A stretch of DNA of 64,000 nt from Arthrobacter terrae (GTDB lineage Bacteria > Actinomycetota > Actinomycetes > Actinomycetales > Micrococcaceae). Below the pieces are notes generated by a model that did no database searches, was not told the DNA's origin, and saw nothing but the letters and a program-made list of their open reading frames with translations. Each line of letters opens with the position of its first letter. The stretch's first letter is position 1. Below are positions 43,358 through 55,456 of the stretch, one piece after another. Where the stretch lies: assembly GCF_015708085.1 (NCBI RefSeq), contig NZ_JADNYM010000015.1, forward strand, positions 1 to 64,000. Direction: 5' to 3'. A program made the translations under genes and the position numbers.

Positions 43358-45109
43358 ATGAGCAGCAGCGAAAATACGGACAGTTTCGAAGCAGAGGTGG
43401 TGGTGGTCGGTGCCGGGCTTTCCGGACTCGTCGCCGCGGCGGAAGCGTATAACGCGGGCCGGTCGGTCCTGATTCTGGACCAGGAACCGGAGGCTTCCTT
43501 GGGCGGTCAGGCACATTGGTCTTTCGGGGGTATCTTTCTGGTGGACTCTCCGGAGCAACGGCACCTTGGCGTGAAGGACAGTGCCGAGCTGGCGTTGAGT
43601 GACTGGCTGGGCTCGGCGGCCTTCGACCGGGTCGAAGACCATTGGCCGCGGGAATGGGCCAGAGCGTACGTTGCGTTCGCCGCCGGGGAAAAACGCGCTT
43701 GGTTGCATTCGCTTGGCGTGCGTTTCTTCCCGCTGGTGCAATGGGCCGAACGCGGCGGCTACGACGCCCAAGGGCACTGTAATTCCGTCCCGAGGTTCCA
43801 TGTTGTCTGGGGAACGGGGCCCGGAATCCTGCAGCCATTTCTCGCCAAACTTGCGGAGGGAGTCGACGCGGGCATGGTTCGGTACGCCTTCAGGCATCGG
43901 GCGACGGCGCTGTTGACTGCGGGCCCCGGGACGGATGCAGCCGGGACGGGCGCGGCGGGGGCGGCCGGGCCGCACGCGTTGCCTCAGTCGGTGGAAGGCA
44001 CAACAGATAGCGTGATTGGCCTCAGCGGTGATGTGTTGGAGCCCTCGGACGCCGTGCGCGGCGCACCGAGCTCCCGCACCGTCGTCGGCACCTTTACCGT
44101 CCGGGCCCGTGCCGTGATCGTGACCACCGGCGGAATCGGCGGCAATCACGAACTCGTCCGCCGGCAATGGCCCGGCGGCAAGGCACCGGGCTATCTGCTC
44201 ACGGGTGTGCCGGCCTCGGTGGATGGAGAGTTTCAATTTGTGGTCGCGAAGGCGGGCGGATCGCTGATCAACACGGACCGGATGTGGCATTACCCGGAGG
44301 GCATCCACAACTTTGAACCGGTGTGGCCTAACCATGGCATCCGTATTTTGTCCGGCCCGTCTCCACTGTGGCTTGATGCCACGGGCAAGCGCTTGCCCGT
44401 TCCGCTGTTCCCGGGCTTCGATTCGCAAGGGGCGTTGCGTCACATCGTGGCCACGGGATACACACACTCGTGGTTTATTCTCAACCGGACGATCATCAAC
44501 AAGGAATTTGCGCTCTCGGGCTCGGAACAGAACCCTGATCTCACCGGTAAGGACCTGAAATTGCTCGCCAAAAGGGTGCTACCGGGCTCCATCGGGCCGG
44601 TGCAAGGTTTCCTGGACCGCGGGATCGACTTCCTCCAAGCCGGAACTGCTGCGCAATTGGCTGCGAAAATGAATGCGCTGACGGGTGCAGACTTGATCGA
44701 TGGTGAAGCCCTGCATGATCTGATCGCCGCCCGGGACCTGCAGGTCCGCTGCGGGCTCGGCAAGGATACGCAGCTTAACGCCATTCGCTCCGCCCGCCGG
44801 TTCGCGACGGACAAACTCATGCGTGTTGTCCCGCCGCACGAAATGCTGGCCCCCGAACACGGTCCGCTGATTGCCGTCCGACTCTCCGTCCTGACGCGCA
44901 AGAGCCTCGGCGGTATCCAGACAGATCTGCGGTCCCGGGTCCTCGCTGCCGACGGGGCCCCCATTGCCGGTCTCTTTGCCGCGGGTGAGGCCGCCGGTTT
45001 CGGGGGCGGCGGGGTGCACGGTTCCCGTGCGCTGGAAGGAACCTTTTTGGGCGGCTGCCTCTTTTCCGGACGGAGCGCCGGGCGGGCCGCGGCGGCTGAA
45101 GTGGGCTGA
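43358..45109 (+). CDS. FAD-binding dehydrogenase (fumarate reductase/ketosteroid dehydrogenase-like)
   Basis: A 583-residue flavoprotein. The N-terminal dinucleotide motif is Val-Val-Val-Val-Gly-Ala-Gly-Leu-Ser-Gly-Leu and the C-terminal FAD segment is Gly-Leu-Phe-Ala-Ala-Gly-Glu-Ala-Ala-Gly-Phe-Gly-Gly-Gly-Gly. It belongs to the FAD_binding_2 superfamily, related to 3-ketosteroid 1-dehydrogenases and flavocytochrome c-like enzymes. An Ala/Gly-rich insertion near residue 190-210 breaks the fold. The substrate is not predictable from sequence. It is divergent from pyrD. Confidence 0.87.
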   Translation: MSSSENTDSFEAEVVVVGAGLSGLVAAAEAYNAGRSVLILDQEPEASLGGQAHWSFGGIFLVDSPEQRHLGVKDSAELALSDWLGSAAFDRVEDHWPREWARAYVAFAAGEKRAWLHSLGVRFFPLVQWAERGGYDAQGHCNSVPRFHVVWGTGPGILQPFLAKLAEGVDAGMVRYAFRHRATALLTAGPGTDAAGTGAAGAAGPHALPQSVEGTTDSVIGLSGDVLEPSDAVRGAPSSRTVVGTFTVRARAVIVTTGGIGGNHELVRRQWPGGKAPGYLLTGVPASVDGEFQFVVAKAGGSLINTDRMWHYPEGIHNFEPVWPNHGIRILSGPSPLWLDATGKRLPVPLFPGFDSQGALRHIVATGYTHSWFILNRTIINKEFALSGSEQNPDLTGKDLKLLAKRVLPGSIGPVQGFLDRGIDFLQAGTAAQLAAKMNALTGADLIDGEALHDLIAARDLQVRCGLGKDTQLNAIRSARRFATDKLMRVVPPHEMLAPEHGPLIAVRLSVLTRKSLGGIQTDLRSRVLAADGAPIAGLFAAGEAAGFGGGGVHGSRALEGTFLGGCLFSGRSAGRAAAAEVG

Positions 45110-45217
45110 GCGACGGTTCAGACGCGCAAGGAGACCTACGCCCGGCTCCGGCGCCGGGGTGCACGGCTATCTGCTTGCCCCCGACGACGCGGCCGGCCGG
45201 ACCCGGCTCCGCCTGCG

Positions 45218-46063
45218 CTATCCCCGGGCCGCGTCCACCGCCGCACCATAACGGCGGTCCCGGCGGGCATACTCATCAACGGCTTCCCAGAGGGTACGCC
45301 TGTCCACATCCGGCCAGAGCTTATCCATGAAGACGAACTCGGCATAGGCGGACTGCCACAGCAGGAAGTTAGAGAGCCGCTGCTCGCCGCTGGAACGCAA
45401 AAACAGGTCAACGTCGGGAACGTCGGGGGTGTACATGAATCGCTGAATCGTCTTTTCGCTGACGGAGCGCGGGCTGATCTTCCCGGCTGCGACCTGTTCG
45501 GCGATGGCGCTCACGGCATCGACGATCTCCGCGCGTCCACCGTAGTTAACGCACATTGTCAACGTCACCGTATCGTTGTCGCGTGTCTGTTCCTCGGCGA
45601 GTTCGAGTTCGCGGATGACCGAACCCCACAATCTCGGTTTCCGGCCGGCCCAGCGGACCCGGACGCCCCACGCATCCAACTGGTCCCGCTGGCGGCGGAG
45701 TACATCCTTATTGAAGCCCATCAGGAATCGGACTTCCTCCGGTGACCGTTTCCAGTTTTCCGTGGAGAACGCATAGACGCTGACGTATTTTATGCCCATC
45801 TCGATCGCTCCGGCCATGACATCGAGCAGGGCAGGCTCCCCTGCCTTGTGCCCTTCGATGCGCGGCAGGCCCCGCTGGTTGGCCCAGCGTCCGTTGCCGT
45901 CCATGACGATTGCGACGTGCGCCGGGACCAGGTCGGCGGGCACCTCCGGCATCCGGACACCGGCGGGATGCGGCCAAGGCGCGGTCACCGCGGGCTTGTC
46001 CGCGTTGCGCGTAGTCGAGGTGGTTCGCCGGCCGGGCAGGCCGCGGGGGAAAGGCTGGGCCAA
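45218..46063 (-). CDS. uppS: Isoprenyl transferase (undecaprenyl diphosphate synthase type)
   Basis: A cis-prenyltransferase of about 281 residues making the C50-C55 polyprenyl carrier of cell-wall synthesis. The catalytic motif is Val-Met-Asp-Gly-Asn-Gly-Arg-Trp-Ala, followed by Gly-His-Lys-Ala-Gly and [10 protein letters not shown], and near the C-terminus [11 protein letters not shown]. The TTG at 46063, two bases after the recO stop, is chosen because family members begin about 55 residues before the motif; the open frame continues into recO without a better start. Confidence 0.9.
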   Translation of the reverse strand: MAQPFPRGLPGRRTTSTTRNADKPAVTAPWPHPAGVRMPEVPADLVPAHVAIVMDGNGRWANQRGLPRIEGHKAGEPALLDVMAGAIEMGIKYVSVYAFSTENWKRSPEEVRFLMGFNKDVLRRQRDQLDAWGVRVRWAGRKPRLWGSVIRELELAEEQTRDNDTVTLTMCVNYGGRAEIVDAVSAIAEQVAAGKISPRSVSEKTIQRFMYTPDVPDVDLFLRSSGEQRLSNFLLWQSAYAEFVFMDKLWPDVDRRTLWEAVDEYARRDRRYGAAVDAARG

Positions 46064-46065
46064 GG

Positions 46066-46818
46066 CTAAGCACGCTCCAGATGTTTCAGGGAGCGTACCG
46101 TCCGCTCCAGATGCCATTGCAAATACACAGCCACGAGTCCGGCAGCTTCCCGGCGGTGCTGCGGCGCGGAGACATCCGCCGCAGCCCATTGACCGGACAG
46201 CAAGGCGGCTAACAACTCCATAGTCTCCGCCGCGGGCGACGGTGAGCCTGGCGGCCGGCACGCATGACAGACAGCACCGCCCAGGGCTGCGGAAAAGGCG
46301 CTATGCGGGCCGGTGGCACCGCAGCGGGCGCAATCGGTGAAGCTCGGGGCCCAGCCGCCGGTTGCCAGCGCACGCAAAAGATAGGAATCCAGAATCAGCC
46401 CGGGGGCGTGATCGCCGCGGCTCAGCGACGCCAGCGCGCCGACCAGCAGCAGGTACTGTGCCGTCGCGGCCTCGCCGTCCACATCCGTGAGGCGCTCCGC
46501 GGTCTCCGTCATCACCGCTGCCACCGTGTAGCGGTCATAATCGGCGGCGATTTTTCCGCCATAGGAGCCCTTGGAAACGGCCTGGGTCACAATGTCCAGA
46601 CTTCGGCCAGAAACCAGCTGCAAATCGGCAACCATGAATGGCTCCAGCCGGGCGCCGAATTTGCTGCTCGTCCGCCGGACGCCCTTGGCGACTGCCCGAA
46701 TCTGCCCGTGGTTGCGGGTGAGCAGCGTGATGATGCGGTCCGCTTCACCGAGTTTGTGCGTCCGGAGCACGACGGCGTCGTCGCGGTAAGTACGCACGGC
46801 GAAAGAGTTTCTGGACAC
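46066..46818 (-). CDS. recO: DNA repair protein RecO
   Basis: A 250-residue protein with an N-terminal OB fold ([14 protein letters not shown]), a helical core and a zinc site Cys-Ala-Arg-Cys ... Cys-His-Ala-Cys. It loads RecA with RecR in recombinational repair. It has a GTG start. The pair recO-uppS is a common actinobacterial arrangement. Confidence 0.93.
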   Translation of the reverse strand: MSRNSFAVRTYRDDAVVLRTHKLGEADRIITLLTRNHGQIRAVAKGVRRTSSKFGARLEPFMVADLQLVSGRSLDIVTQAVSKGSYGGKIAADYDRYTVAAVMTETAERLTDVDGEAATAQYLLLVGALASLSRGDHAPGLILDSYLLRALATGGWAPSFTDCARCGATGPHSAFSAALGGAVCHACRPPGSPSPAAETMELLAALLSGQWAAADVSAPQHRREAAGLVAVYLQWHLERTVRSLKHLERA

Positions 46819-47015
46819 CCGTCCATTGTCGCACCCGAGCAGGGACAGACGGTTCAGGCGGGGCGGTTCGGGTTTCGCGGAGATCTACATGCTGCCCGGC
46901 CTTGGCCGGCTGCCGCAGACGATCACCGGCGTTTCGTGCCGCGTTTTCGAACAGACTGGTGTCTGGTTCGAAATGTGGTTGCATTCCCGGGTGCAGCCAA
47001 GCGACACTGGCTCCC

Positions 47016-47648
47016 ATGCCCATACCTTCTTTGTTGCAGCTTGTGCTCGATCTGACCGGCACGTTCGCCTTCGCGCTCAATGGCGGGCTGACGGCGGTCC
47101 GCGCCGCTCGGCTGGACATCGTCGGCGTGCTCACCACGGGAATGGTGACAGCGCTGGGCGGTGGAATATTGCGGGACATCATGATCGACTCACTTCCGCC
47201 GGCAACGTTTAGCGACTGGCGTTACCTGGCGGTCGCGGCTGGCGGCGCGCTGGTCGCTTTCTTCCTCGCAAGGCCGCTGCAACGGTTCACCATGACGATC
47301 GATGTGGTCGACGCGTTCGGGCTCAGTTTCTTTTGCGTTGCCGGCGCCAGCAAGGCCTTGGAGTTCGGTCTGGGCGCCGGACAAGCCGTCATTCTCGGAG
47401 CCCTCACGGCCGTCGGTGGCGGCACGCTGCGGGATGTTCTGCTCCGCCGGGTCCCGACGGTATTGACGAGCGGTCTTTACGCCGTGCCGGCGCTGATCGG
47501 TGCCGCGATCACCGTGACGGCCACCCTTCTTGGGATCTACGGCATTCCGGCCGCGATCACAGCGGCGGCGGTGTGCTTCCTCATCCGTCTGATAGGAATC
47601 CGCTACAGCCTTAACGCACCGCAAGCGCCAGTGATCGACCACGAGTGA
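47016..47648 (+). CDS. TRIC-type cation channel family membrane protein (UPF0126)
   Basis: A 210-residue, seven-helix protein made of two similar halves. Each half carries a Gly-Gly-Gly motif followed by Leu-Arg-Asp (Leu-Gly-Gly-Gly-Ile-Leu-Arg-Asp and Val-Gly-Gly-Gly-Thr-Leu-Arg-Asp), the hallmark of TRIC-like channels. The ATG at 47016 is used; upstream in-frame codons encode no hydrophobic start. Ion selectivity is not predictable. Confidence 0.9.
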   Translation: MPIPSLLQLVLDLTGTFAFALNGGLTAVRAARLDIVGVLTTGMVTALGGGILRDIMIDSLPPATFSDWRYLAVAAGGALVAFFLARPLQRFTMTIDVVDAFGLSFFCVAGASKALEFGLGAGQAVILGALTAVGGGTLRDVLLRRVPTVLTSGLYAVPALIGAAITVTATLLGIYGIPAAITAAAVCFLIRLIGIRYSLNAPQAPVIDHE

Positions 47649-47714
47649 GCACGAACCGCTGTCCGCAGTGCCGGCGTATTAGGCGCCCCTTTGCCACACC
47701 ATGCGGCTGTTCCG

Positions 47715-48670
47715 TCAGTTCGATGTCTTCAGCCAGGCCAGCGAGGCAACGACCAGCGCTGCCGTGCCGGTGCGCAGGGTGGGCTGCATGACGGGCAGGA
47801 ACAGCGGGGAGTGATCTGCGGGGACGTCATTCTGGAAGGCGGCCGCACCTTGTCGGCCGTTGCTTTACCGTTGTCGGTGACCGGAAAGCTGTCGAAGACC
47901 TCGAAATCCGGGTCGCGGGGTCAACCGCTGGCTAGGCACTCCGCGCGCACAATCCTTCGGATCGCTTCCTGCATCCGCTGACGGGTCTGCGGGGAATAAG
48001 TGCGCACATTCAGTGCGATGACGGCGCGATGCGGGATGATGTTGCTCTTGCTGCCGGCTTGGATGCTCCCAATGGTCAGCACCGCCGTCTCCGCCGGCGG
48101 CGTCTCGCGCGAGACCACCGTCTGCAGCCTGACCACTACCATCGCCACGAGAACGACCGGGTCAACGGTGTTTTGCGGCATGGCACCATGTCCGGCACGT
48201 CCGTACACGGTGACCTTCATGCTGTCTGCGCTGGTCAGGAACGGACCGGCGTGGGTGCCGACAGTGCCGGCACCGCCGGGAAGCACGTGCTGGCCCAATG
48301 CGACATCCGGCGCGGGCATGCGCTGCGGGATGCCGTCGTCAACCATGCCTTGGTCGGATCGGTCGGCCGTCAGCTTGGCTGCACCGAGCAGGCAGGAGAC
48401 TTGGATATCATGGCCGCATGCGTGCATGACCGGCACCTCATAGCCCTCGGCATCTTTCGCGGTCACGGTGCCCGAGTATGCGGCACCGGTGTCCTCCTTC
48501 ACTGGTAAGGCGTCCATGTCCGCGCGCAGCAGGACCGTGGATCCGGTGCCGTTCTTGAGCACGCCGGTGACGCCCGTGCCACCGATGCCGGTATCAACCT
48601 GATAGCCATAATCCCGCAGTTGTGCCCGAAGCAATACGGCAACCGTATTTCCGCCAGGGCGCTGCACAAC
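47715..48670 (-). pseudogene. Decayed M20 amidohydrolase (hippurate hydrolase type)
   Basis: The remaining sequence reads Val-Leu-Leu-Arg-Ala-Asp-Met-Asp-Ala-Leu-Pro-Val, Met-His-Ala-Cys-Gly-His-Asp, Leu-Gly-Gln-His-Val and Gly-Arg-Ala-Gly-His-Gly-Ala-Met-Pro, all amidohydrolase motifs. Lesions: the first 40 or so residues are missing, about 30 residues are lost between Leu-Thr-Ala-Asp and Met-Val-Asp-Asp-Gly, a TGA follows Leu-Ala-Ser-Gly at 47921, and a large in-domain deletion plus frame change joins Lys-Val-Arg-Pro to the family's C-terminal Asn/Asp-His-Ser-Pro-Leu-Phe-Leu-Pro in a different frame, ending at 47715. Confidence 0.85.
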
Positions 48671-48728
48671 GGGCTAAGCCATAACTAGCCGGTTTTCCAG
48701 GGATGTTACGAGCTCATAAAGTCCGGGC

Positions 48729-50664
<1,936 letters not shown>

Positions 50665-50781
50665 ATTTTCACCATAACACGGGGCGTGGGATGATGGTGA
50701 ACCAGCGCTTCCGCCTTTGTGAGGACAATATTTGTTGCCACGAATCGGTGCGGACAATCCATTACGGAAGGCAGACAGCGG

Positions 50782-52905
50782 ATGACAACTCCCTTTCAGC
50801 AGCACGCCGAGACCAGAGCCGTCGGCACACAACAGGGCTCACCCACCGTGGCGCAAGCCGCAGCACGGCCCGGAGCGCGGGCTGCGGCGCAAGCCTCAGG
50901 CAGCCGTGCCAGCAGCAGCGGGATCAGCTCCGTCAACGGTGATCCGTCGGTCCGTCCGCAGGATGACCTCTACCGACGGGTCAACGGTCATTGGCTTGAC
51001 CATGAAACCATCCCCGCGGACCGGGCCCTGACCGGTTCTTTCGTAACGCTCCGGGACGAGGCGGAATCGGCCGTCCGGTCCATTATTGAACAAGCGGCAG
51101 GGCGCGCAGAGGGTGGCGACGGCGCCTCCCCGGCACGTACGGGATCGCCCGTGACAACGGGATCGCCCGTGGAGGCCAAGTTCGGCGATCTTTACACCAG
51201 CTTCATGGACGAGGCCGGCATTGAGGCCGCCCGAGCCACTCCGCTGCGGGAACGGCTGGCCACAATTTCCGCCAGCGAAGACATCGAATCCTTCGTTCGT
51301 ACAATGGGCCGGCTGGACCGCACCGGTAACGACGGACTGTTCGGCGGCTACGTGAATAATGATGCCGGCGACCCGCAGCGGTGCCTGCTGCATCTGTACC
51401 AGGGTGGCCTGGGCCTGCCGGATGAGTCGTATTACCGCCAGGATCAATTCGCACCGATCCGCGCCGCATACCTCGCCTACGTCTCGACCATGTTCACGCT
51501 GGCTGGTGTCCCGGACCCGGATGCCGCTGCCGTAAGAGTCGTAGCGCTGGAGACGGATATTGCCGCCGTGCATTGGGACACCGTGACCATGCGGGACCCG
51601 CAAAAGACGTACAACCTGAAAACCCGCGAAGACGCGCTCGCCTTATTTCCGCTGCTGGCCCAATGGTTCGAGGGCATGGCGCTAGCTGAAGCCAAGACCG
51701 TCGAGCTGGTAGTGGCTACGCCCGAATTTTTCATCGGGGCTGCGCAGCTGCTGCTGCAAAAGCCGTTGCGTGACTGGCAGGAATGGCTGTCCCTGCGGAT
51801 AATTTCCGGCGCTGCGTCTTACCTTTCCAACGACTTTGTCGAGGCAGACTTCGCGTTTTACGGCACCACGCTCAGCGGGACGGAAGAGATCAAGGAGCGC
51901 TGGAAGCGCGGTGTCGCGCTGGTGCAAGGATCCCTCGGCGAGGCGGTCGGGCAAATCTATGTGGGACTGCACTTTCCCCAAAGCCACAAGGTCCGGATGG
52001 AGCTTCTGGTCGCTAACCTGATCGAGGCCTACCGGCAAAGCATCTCGGCGCTGACCTGGATGAGCGCCGAAACCATCGCGCGGGCCCTGCAGAAACTGGA
52101 CGCTTTCACCCCCAAGATCGGCTACCCGGACAAATGGCGGGACTTTTCTTCCCTTGTCATTGACGCCGGGGATCTGATCGGCAATCTTGAGCGCAGCCAC
52201 GAATTTGAGCTCGAACGCCAACTGGCGAAAATCGGCGCTCCGATCGACCGCGGCGAATGGCTGATGACCCCGCAGACGGTCAATGCCTACTACAACCCGA
52301 CGATGAACGAGGTTGTTTTTCCAGCGGCTATTCTGCAGCCGCCGTTCTTCGACGCCAACGCCGACGACGCCGCTAACTACGGCGGGATCGGCGCCGTAAT
52401 CGGCCATGAGATTGGTCACGGTTTCGATGACAAGGGCTCTCAATTCGACGGCACGGGTGCGTTGCGCAACTGGTGGACCGAGGCCGACCGAGCGGCCTTT
52501 GACCAGCTCACTGCCAAGTTGGTGGAACAGTACAGCGTCCTGAGTCCGGAAGCTGCACCGGGGCACTTCGTCAATGGTGAGTTGACCTTGGGCGAGAACA
52601 TCGGTGATCTGGGCGGTCTGACCATCGGTTATCAGGCGTATTTGCTCAGCCTCAATGGCCAGGAGCCACCGGTCATCGACGGTATGACGGGGGCGCAGCG
52701 GTTCTTCTTCTCGTGGGCCGAATGCTGGCGCAGCAAAATCCGCCCCGAAGAGGCTTTGCGCAGGCTGACCGTGGATCCGCACTCGCCCGCGGAGCTGCGC
52801 TGCAACGCCGTCGTGCGTAATCTCAATGCTTTCCACGACGCGTTCGGTGTCACTACTTCGGACGGACTCTGGCTGGACCCCGCGGATCGGGTGCGTATCT
52901 GGTAA
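50782..52905 (+). CDS. M13-family (neprilysin-like) zinc endopeptidase
   Basis: A 707-residue peptidase with an Ala/Gln-rich N-terminal tail of about 60 residues and no signal peptide, so it is probably cytosolic, as other actinobacterial PepO-like enzymes are. The zinc site is His542-Glu-Ile-Gly-His546 with Glu605 in Gly-Glu-Asn-Ile-Gly-Asp. The substrate-binding Asn-Ala-Tyr-Tyr-Asn-Pro lies about 35 residues before the zinc motif. The ATG at 50782 has GGAAGG 11 bases upstream. It is divergent from leuA. Confidence 0.92.
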   Translation: MTTPFQQHAETRAVGTQQGSPTVAQAAARPGARAAAQASGSRASSSGISSVNGDPSVRPQDDLYRRVNGHWLDHETIPADRALTGSFVTLRDEAESAVRSIIEQAAGRAEGGDGASPARTGSPVTTGSPVEAKFGDLYTSFMDEAGIEAARATPLRERLATISASEDIESFVRTMGRLDRTGNDGLFGGYVNNDAGDPQRCLLHLYQGGLGLPDESYYRQDQFAPIRAAYLAYVSTMFTLAGVPDPDAAAVRVVALETDIAAVHWDTVTMRDPQKTYNLKTREDALALFPLLAQWFEGMALAEAKTVELVVATPEFFIGAAQLLLQKPLRDWQEWLSLRIISGAASYLSNDFVEADFAFYGTTLSGTEEIKERWKRGVALVQGSLGEAVGQIYVGLHFPQSHKVRMELLVANLIEAYRQSISALTWMSAETIARALQKLDAFTPKIGYPDKWRDFSSLVIDAGDLIGNLERSHEFELERQLAKIGAPIDRGEWLMTPQTVNAYYNPTMNEVVFPAAILQPPFFDANADDAANYGGIGAVIGHEIGHGFDDKGSQFDGTGALRNWWTEADRAAFDQLTAKLVEQYSVLSPEAAPGHFVNGELTLGENIGDLGGLTIGYQAYLLSLNGQEPPVIDGMTGAQRFFFSWAECWRSKIRPEEALRRLTVDPHSPAELRCNAVVRNLNAFHDAFGVTTSDGLWLDPADRVRIW

Positions 52906-52934
52906 TCCTGCCGACCCGGCGGCCACGCCGGTAG

Positions 52935-52990
52935 CACCCTTTGCAGACAGGGACGCCGGCTTCAGCGGGGGTCCCTGTCTGCAAAGGGTG
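52935..52990 (+). terminator. Strong hairpin after the M13 peptidase
   Basis: CACCCTTTGCAGACAGGGAC and its exact reverse complement form a perfect 20-bp stem with a 16-base loop, 30 bases after the peptidase stop, followed by a short weak T-stretch. It is probably the transcription terminator of the peptidase gene, although a longer T-run would be expected. Confidence 0.7.
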
Positions 52991-53055
52991 TTCTAACTCA
53001 GCCACCTGTGACGGTTAGAGTCACTCATCACATCGGAAGATGGCAGGATGGGGAC

Positions 53056-53583
53056 ATGACTCCTGCCCACGGTTTTTCCGGCTTCCTCCGGCGGCCCCAG
53101 CCCATTAGGCCCAAGGCGGGCCAGGAATCGGTGTGGGACTACCCGCGGCCACCAAGGGTCGAGTTGCGATCGGAACGGGTCATCGTGCGCCTTGGCGGGC
53201 AGCTAATTGCGGACACCACCGATGCAGTGCGCGTCCTGGAAACGAGTCATCCGCCCGTCTACTACCTGCCCTTGGACTCCTTCCCGGCCGGTGTCCTCCT
53301 CCCGGTTAACGGCACCAGCTTCTGCGAGTTCAAAGGAGAAGCGCACTACTTTGACTTAGTTGGCGGCGGAGCCGTCGTTCCCCGCGCCGGATGGACCTAC
53401 CCGGAACCAACCAGGGGTTTCGACGCGCTCAGTACCCGGGTGGCCCTCTACCCCGGCCAGATGGACTCCTGCGAGATCAACGGCGAGCAGGTCACCTTCC
53501 AGGCTGGCGACTTCTACGGCGGTTGGATCACCAAAGAGATAGTTGGCCCGTTCAAGGGCGGCCCTGGTACGGCAAGGTGGTGA
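53056..53583 (+). CDS. DUF427 domain protein
   Basis: A 175-residue protein with the DUF427 pattern: Val-Trp-Asp-Tyr-Pro-Arg-Pro-Pro, Val-Leu-Glu-Thr-Ser-His-Pro-Pro-Val-Tyr-Tyr-Leu-Pro, Cys-Glu-Phe-Lys-Gly-Glu-Ala-His-Tyr-Phe-Asp and, near the C-terminus, Phe-Tyr-Gly-Gly-Trp-Ile. The fold is a small beta-tent; biochemical function is not established. The ATG at 53056 follows AGGATGGGGAC. It stands alone between the hairpin and the convergent LCP gene. Confidence 0.87.
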   Translation: MTPAHGFSGFLRRPQPIRPKAGQESVWDYPRPPRVELRSERVIVRLGGQLIADTTDAVRVLETSHPPVYYLPLDSFPAGVLLPVNGTSFCEFKGEAHYFDLVGGGAVVPRAGWTYPEPTRGFDALSTRVALYPGQMDSCEINGEQVTFQAGDFYGGWITKEIVGPFKGGPGTARW

Positions 53584-53762
53584 GCACGTCGCTCCTGCGC
53601 GCCGGTAAAACGTACCCCTGACATGGCGTCTGGCTGCAAGTGTTCCACAAGCGGACAGACTTTGCACACACTTTGGATAGTCTCCATCCACCGGCGGCGG
53701 ATCAGTGGTGGGCTGCCTCCAAGCGTCCTTGCCGTACGGTTTTTTGTTGTCTGAAACGACCC

Positions 53763-55361
53763 CTAGTTCGGTGGGTACATCTCCGGATTGACCGTCAGGC
53801 ACTTTCCGGACTGATCCGCCGTGCTGGCTACGATATCCGGCGGCAGCGCGGTTTTGCCGAAGGTGGTTCCGGAGGCGAAGTCCGTGCCGATGTTCAGCCG
53901 GACGCCGTTGACTCCCGTTGAAGCCACCAGCGCGCTGGCGGGTATTCCGAAGAGGGCCGCAACGTCAGTAGCGACGTCCTTGAATCCCTCACCGTAACCG
54001 ATGGTCGTTGTGGCGGCGGTGTTTTCCGGGATCTGCGAAAGATCGGTGTATCCGGCTCCCTGCAGCGTGGCAGTCAGCTCCGTGGTGCGGTCCGGAATTC
54101 CGGTGGCGTTGACGACATTGATCGGCTGGATGCTCTTGTCATACGCAGCGGCGGACGGCGCAGGTACAGCTGGTGCCTGGCTTGCCGGGGACGACGGACT
54201 CGTCGAGGCGCCGGCGGCTGAACCGCCGGTCAGATCCGTTCCATTATGCAGCGCGGTGAATAGCTCATTGGCCGCAGGCTGGGAGAGGATATTCCGATTC
54301 GGGTCCGCAGGGAAAGGCACCCAGGGTGCGGTAATGAAGGCGACCTTGGCCAGGTCGACGTTTTTGAGCCGATTGGCAATTGCCACCATTGCGGGGATAT
54401 TGGCCAAGCCACTGTCAATCGTCAGGTTCTTGGTGATCGCGTCGGCGATGTTGTAGACCTTGGGCAGATCGGAGAGGGTTCCATCGCTTTTGATCTTGCG
54501 GACCATCGAGCCGAGAAAATACTGCTGCGCCTGAATCCGTGCAATATCACTGGCATCCCCGAAGGAATGCCGGGTCCGCAGGAAGGCAAGTGCTTGTTCG
54601 CCCTGCACCAGGCTGTTCCCCGCCGGGAGAACCAGCCCGGAGCCGTTCACATCGTCCACTGAGTGGTCGACGCAGACTTCGACGCCGCCGATCACATTGG
54701 ACAAGTCCTTGACTGCGGTGAAATCGGCCAGCATAAAGTGGTCAATATGCAGACCGGTGAGCTGATTGATCGCCGCTACCGTACATCCCGGGCCACCATT
54801 GTTGAGCGCGGTATTGAGTTGTCCCAGCGCCTGCGCCGGAAACGTCTGCCCGCTCTTGGGGTCCTTGCACGCCGGCAGGGGCACCATCAAGTCGCGGGGA
54901 AAACTGACCACACTGACTTGTTTATTGCCCTTGGAGATGTTCATCAACATCATCACATCCGAGTGGCCCTCACCCGTGGCATCCGCCGAGGATCCGTAGG
55001 CGCCATTGGTGCCATCACGTGTGTCGGTGCCCAGGATGAGGATCTGCAGGGCGTCCTTGCTGTTATTTACGGGAACAACTTTGCCGCTGGCACCGTCAGC
55101 CAGGTTCAGTTCGCCCACCTGTACATTGTTCTGCAGCCGCATCACCATGAAACCGGCAACGGCGACGGCCCCGACTACAACAAGGGCAACCGCTGCTGCG
55201 ATAATTTTCAGCCGCAGCGCTTTCCGTCCGGCCGCACGGAAGTGCCGCCCGCTGCTGCCATGCGCCGCGCTGTTTTCGTGCGTTCGGACGGGCGCTGCAC
55301 CGGCGCGGGCCCCACCCTGGTGCCCGGCATCAGCACCCTGCTGGGCACGACGTCGCGCCAT
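53763..55361 (-). CDS. LytR-CpsA-Psr family cell-wall ligase with LytR_C domain
   Basis: A 532-residue membrane protein: a basic cytosolic tail of about 50 residues, one helix at about 52-74, an exported LCP domain (Leu-Ile-Leu-Gly-Thr-Asp-Thr-Arg, Arg-Asp-Leu-Met-Val, and Phe-Leu-Arg-Thr-Arg-His with the catalytic Arg/Asp pair) and a C-terminal LytR_C domain (Ile-Asn-Val-Val-Asn-Ala-Thr-Gly) after a Ser/Pro/Ala-rich linker. LCP proteins attach glycopolymers such as teichoic acids or arabinogalactan to peptidoglycan. The ATG at 55361 is used. Confidence 0.92.
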   Translation of the reverse strand: MARRRAQQGADAGHQGGARAGAAPVRTHENSAAHGSSGRHFRAAGRKALRLKIIAAAVALVVVGAVAVAGFMVMRLQNNVQVGELNLADGASGKVVPVNNSKDALQILILGTDTRDGTNGAYGSSADATGEGHSDVMMLMNISKGNKQVSVVSFPRDLMVPLPACKDPKSGQTFPAQALGQLNTALNNGGPGCTVAAINQLTGLHIDHFMLADFTAVKDLSNVIGGVEVCVDHSVDDVNGSGLVLPAGNSLVQGEQALAFLRTRHSFGDASDIARIQAQQYFLGSMVRKIKSDGTLSDLPKVYNIADAITKNLTIDSGLANIPAMVAIANRLKNVDLAKVAFITAPWVPFPADPNRNILSQPAANELFTALHNGTDLTGGSAAGASTSPSSPASQAPAVPAPSAAAYDKSIQPINVVNATGIPDRTTELTATLQGAGYTDLSQIPENTAATTTIGYGEGFKDVATDVAALFGIPASALVASTGVNGVRLNIGTDFASGTTFGKTALPPDIVASTADQSGKCLTVNPEMYPPN

Positions 55362-55456
55362 TGAGAAACCTTCCGTAGACAATAAATACCTCAGATAAGT
55401 GTAGGGGCACTTAGCTGGACGCAACCTTTACCCGGCCGGTGCCCCACCCGTTGGCC

